64,000 nt of DNA. It comes from an uncultured Acetatifactor sp. (GTDB lineage: Bacteria > Bacillota > Clostridia > Lachnospirales > Lachnospiraceae). Positions 61,802 to 64,000 of the stretch are shown here, piece after piece; the stretch's first letter is position 1; each line of letters opens with the position of its first letter. The translations under genes and the position numbers were made by a program. Under the pieces are notes generated by a model, which worked only from the letters and a program-made list of their open reading frames with translations, was not told the DNA's origin and made no database searches. The stretch is from NCBI GenBank assembly GCA_934436245.1, contig CAKSAM010000002.1, positions 62,001 through 126,000 on the forward strand, read 5' to 3'.

Positions 61802-63088
61802 ATGATCATCAAGAAATTTGTTCCCTGTATTTATTTATATCACGAGCATGCGGTAAGAAACCTTAAGGATACCACTATCGTAGATACGGATCCTGTCCGT
61901 CTGGCAGATTATTACTGTGAACACAACGCCGATGAGCTGATCGTGTTCGATATGTCCGAGGGGGATGCAGAGCATGATGCCGCACTGGATATTATCAAGG
62001 AAATCTGTGCCAGAGCAGAAGTGGATGTCATCGGTGCCGGTCATGTCAAGCGCATGGAGGACATTAAGAAATTACTTTATGCCGGATGTAAAAAAGCGGT
62101 TCTCGATTATGAGAAAGAGAGTAATATTGAGATTACAGAGGAAGTCTCTCTGAAGTTCGGTAAGGATAAGATTCTCATCTCTTACAACGATTCTGCTATT
62201 CTGGAAGCCCAGAAGGAACGCATTGAAAAATATATCTCTGCCATGATCCTTATGAACCCTCATCAGATCAGAGAGACTCAGAGCATCCTGTCTCTGCCGT
62301 TTTTTGTGCAGATCAATCAGGTAGCATTGAATAAATTATTGGAGATCTTCGCTTACGAAAATGTATGTGGTGTTACCGGTAACACCATCAATGATAATGT
62401 AAAAGAAATCGTTGCGCTGAAGGATCTGTGCCGGGAGAACGATATTCCCATTGAATCCTTCCAGGCTGCTTACAAGTGGGAAGATTTCAAGAAGAACAGT
62501 GATGGCATGGTGCCTGTCATCGTACAGGATTACCGGACTCAGGAAGTTCTGATGATGGCTTATATGAATGAGGAAGCTTACGAGCAGACCCTGAAGCTGG
62601 GCAAGATGACCTATTATAGCAGAAGCCGTCAGGAATTGTGGCTGAAGGGCCTGACCAGTGGGCACTACCAGTATGTGAAGGAGCTTGTGGCCGACTGTGA
62701 TATGGACACGATCCTTGCGAAAGTATCCCAGATCGGTGCAGCCTGTCATACTGGAAGCCGGAGCTGCTTCTTTAACGAGATCACGAAAAAGGATTATGAG
62801 GAAAGCAGCAATCCTTTACAGGTATTTGAGGAAGTCTTCGATGTGATCAAGGACCGCAAGGTACACCCTAAGGAAGGTTCTTATACCAATTACCTGTTCG
62901 ACAAAGGCATTGATAAGATCCTGAAAAAACTGGGTGAGGAAGCCACAGAGATCGTTATTGCCGCCAAGAATCCCAACCCCAACGAGGTCAAATACGAGAT
63001 CAGCGATTTCCTGTATCATATGATGGTGCTGATGGCAGAAAAGGATGTCACCTGGGAAGAGATCACTACAGAGCTTGCGAACCGTTGA
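61802..63088 (+). CDS. hisIE: HisF-like domain fused to HisI and HisE
   Basis: The 428-aa protein has three parts. Residues 1-215 resemble a HisF/HisA barrel ([38 protein letters not shown]), but the catalytic Asp of the family PCLD motif is replaced (PCIYLYHE), and the GGGI phosphate loop reads GAGH. Residues about 220-325 are HisI, with DCDMDT and [13 protein letters not shown]. The last 95 are HisE, with [12 protein letters not shown] and EISDFLYH. HisI opens and HisE cleaves the PR-ATP intermediates. The N-terminal part is probably non-catalytic. Confidence 0.88.
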   Translation: MIIKKFVPCIYLYHEHAVRNLKDTTIVDTDPVRLADYYCEHNADELIVFDMSEGDAEHDAALDIIKEICARAEVDVIGAGHVKRMEDIKKLLYAGCKKAVLDYEKESNIEITEEVSLKFGKDKILISYNDSAILEAQKERIEKYISAMILMNPHQIRETQSILSLPFFVQINQVALNKLLEIFAYENVCGVTGNTINDNVKEIVALKDLCRENDIPIESFQAAYKWEDFKKNSDGMVPVIVQDYRTQEVLMMAYMNEEAYEQTLKLGKMTYYSRSRQELWLKGLTSGHYQYVKELVADCDMDTILAKVSQIGAACHTGSRSCFFNEITKKDYEESSNPLQVFEEVFDVIKDRKVHPKEGSYTNYLFDKGIDKILKKLGEEATEIVIAAKNPNPNEVKYEISDFLYHMMVLMAEKDVTWEEITTELANR

Positions 63089-63365
63089 CCGCAGTTTCCA
63101 CCCAGGTCTTAAGATAAGTGCCGTAATCCACGTTGGTGACATAGTGCAACACCTGATCCATGGAGATTCCGGCAAAGCATTTGTCCTTTTGATCCAACAA
63201 TATGATCGTAAGTAATAAGACTCCGGCCAGAGCAAGGCGGATTTTGAATGTACCGTTACCGGAAGATACGGTGGGTTCGGATTCCTTTTGTTCTGGCCGT
63301 ATTTCTGTCTGTCTGCGCATCTGCACTAAAAGATCTTCTTGGTGTCTGTTATCCCGTTTTTCCAT
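63066..63365 (-). CDS. small hypothetical membrane protein
   Basis: The 99-aa frame has a charged N-terminus with [16 protein letters not shown], one membrane segment around residues 43-58 ([15 protein letters not shown]) and a short outer part. It overlaps the end of the hisIE gene by 23 bp tail to tail. ATGAGG upstream is a modest ribosome site. Such single-span proteins next to his operons occur in Lachnospiraceae; function unknown. Confidence 0.55.
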   Translation of the reverse strand: MEKRDNRHQEDLLVQMRRQTEIRPEQKESEPTVSSGNGTFKIRLALAGVLLLTIILLDQKDKCFAGISMDQVLHYVTNVDYGTYLKTWVETAVNGSQAL

Positions 63366-63435
63366 ATATAAGCCTCATACTTTTCCATAACATGTAAGTC
63401 ATCCTTGCAGTTCATTTTTATGTTCCTTTTGGTAC

Positions 63436-63464
63436 TGGCAGAACTTCATTTTATAAGGTATAAT
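63436..63464 (+). promoter_or_regulatory. promoter of the MoxR-type gene
   Basis: TATAAT (63459-63464) with TGGCAG 17 bp upstream (63436-63441). The 12-bp inverted pair CAGAACTTCATT (63439-63450) and AATGAAGTTCTG (63529-63540) brackets the start region. A short hairpin AACTC-TGAAG-GAGTT-TTTT (63507-63525) in the leader could attenuate. Confidence 0.5.
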
Positions 63465-63567
63465 AATTATTATTCAGAGCCATGTAAGCATCATGAGCAA
63501 AACGGGAACTCTGAAGGAGTTTTTTGCGAATGAAGTTCTGAATAGTTTAGTAGATCCAGGAGAAATT

Positions 63568-64000
63568 ATGTCAACACAAAACGGAAAAGATTTAGCATCA
63601 AAAATAAAAACAAATGTCCAAAAGGTGCTGGTAGGAAAAGAAGAAGTGACAATCCTTCTCCTGACAGCATTACTTGCCGATGGTCATGTCCTTCTGGAGG
63701 ATGTTCCCGGCACCGGCAAGACAAAGCTTGCAAAAGCACTGGCAAAGTCCTTAAATGCAGGATTTTCCAGAATTCAGTTTACGCCGGATCTGTTGCCCGG
63801 TGACATCACCGGCATTAATGTCTATGACAGGCAGAAAAATGAGTTTACCCTGCGGAAGGGACCGGTATTTACGAATATATTGCTGGCGGATGAATTGAAT
63901 CGTGCCACTCCGAGAACTCAGTCGGGACTTCTGGAATGTATGGAAGAGCGGCAGGTAACTATCGATGGTGTCTCTTATACGCCGGGAGAGCCATTCTTTG
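63568..64000 (+). CDS. MoxR-family AAA+ ATPase, 3' truncated by window edge
   Basis: The visible 144 codons start MSTQNGKDLASKIKTN after CCAGGAGAAATT and contain Walker A DVPGTGKTKLAKAL, QFTPDLLPGDITG and Walker B ILLADELNRATP, the MoxR pattern. MoxR ATPases act as chaperone-like partners of VWA-domain and DUF58 proteins, whose genes usually follow; those would be beyond the window. Confidence 0.92.
   Translation, partial: MSTQNGKDLASKIKTNVQKVLVGKEEVTILLLTALLADGHVLLEDVPGTGKTKLAKALAKSLNAGFSRIQFTPDLLPGDITGINVYDRQKNEFTLRKGPVFTNILLADELNRATPRTQSGLLECMEERQVTIDGVSYTPGEPFF

Overview
The window reads as chromosome of an anaerobic, spore-forming, low-to-moderate GC Firmicute of the Clostridia, most like a gut Lachnospiraceae. 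Signs: GerW/YtfJ and YlbJ sporulation-type genes, ZapA, RecU, HisZ with short-form HisG, DUF896, DUF2953, AGGAGG-type ribosome binding sites, TTG/GTG starts, and gene orders shared with Bacillus subtilis (rpmB-yloU-yloV...recG; ytfI-ytfJ; rsmD-coaD-ylbJ). Nearly all genes lie on the + strand. I saw no rRNA or tRNA gene and no CRISPR array.

Layout. 0-6.5 kb: two flavoproteins, proB/proA split by DUF896 and 5-formyl-THF cyclo-ligase, pyrophosphatase. 6.7-8.5 kb: a NifU-like scaffold and the GGGtGRT protein. 8.5-12.5 kb: a decayed integrative island, bounded by an 86-bp perfect direct repeat of the GGGtGRT gene's 3' end; it holds an integrase stump, an IS3-type remnant, a chemoreceptor and two orphan genes. 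12.6-14.7 kb: Y-family polymerase plus YolD-like partner behind a putative LexA box and a structured leader. 14.8-18.8 kb: small membrane and zinc-ribbon proteins (two DUF2752, DUF4234, TM2, DUF4190) with a duplicated promoter and broken gene copy. 19-26 kb: lipoprotein, MetH-type methyltransferase, ilvB, two ilvN paralogs, ilvC. 26-30 kb: ABC exporter and SOS-type ruvAB. 30-36 kb: zapA, U32 protein, SEDS protein/PBP pair, NUDIX. 36-39.6 kb: degenerate HD-GYP protein, DUF2953-gerW, J-domain-like protein. 39.7-45.3 kb: rpmB, yloU, fakA, a 1.1-kb non-coding gap full of inverted repeats, recG. 45.4-57.8 kb: DegV, topoisomerase IIA pair, rsmD, coaD, wall amidase, ylbJ, two pseudouridine synthases, recU. 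57.9-63.1 kb: his operon (hisZ-G-D-B and a HisF-like/HisI/HisE fusion). The right edge cuts a MoxR ATPase.

The strongest candidates for something undescribed are (1) the 42.19-43.20 kb gap, with three large imperfect hairpin or multibranch elements, two of which look like diverged members of one family whose arms still pair, separated by three TTTCATAAA/TTTATGAAA hairpins with unrelated loops, and a good promoter pointing into the last element and recG; (2) the island and its use of the GGGtGRT gene's 3' end as attachment site, with four AAGTCTAC boxes next to the integrase stump; (3) the HisF-like domain fused to HisIE that has lost its expected catalytic residues. All calls come from reading sequence and motifs; no database search or folding program was run.
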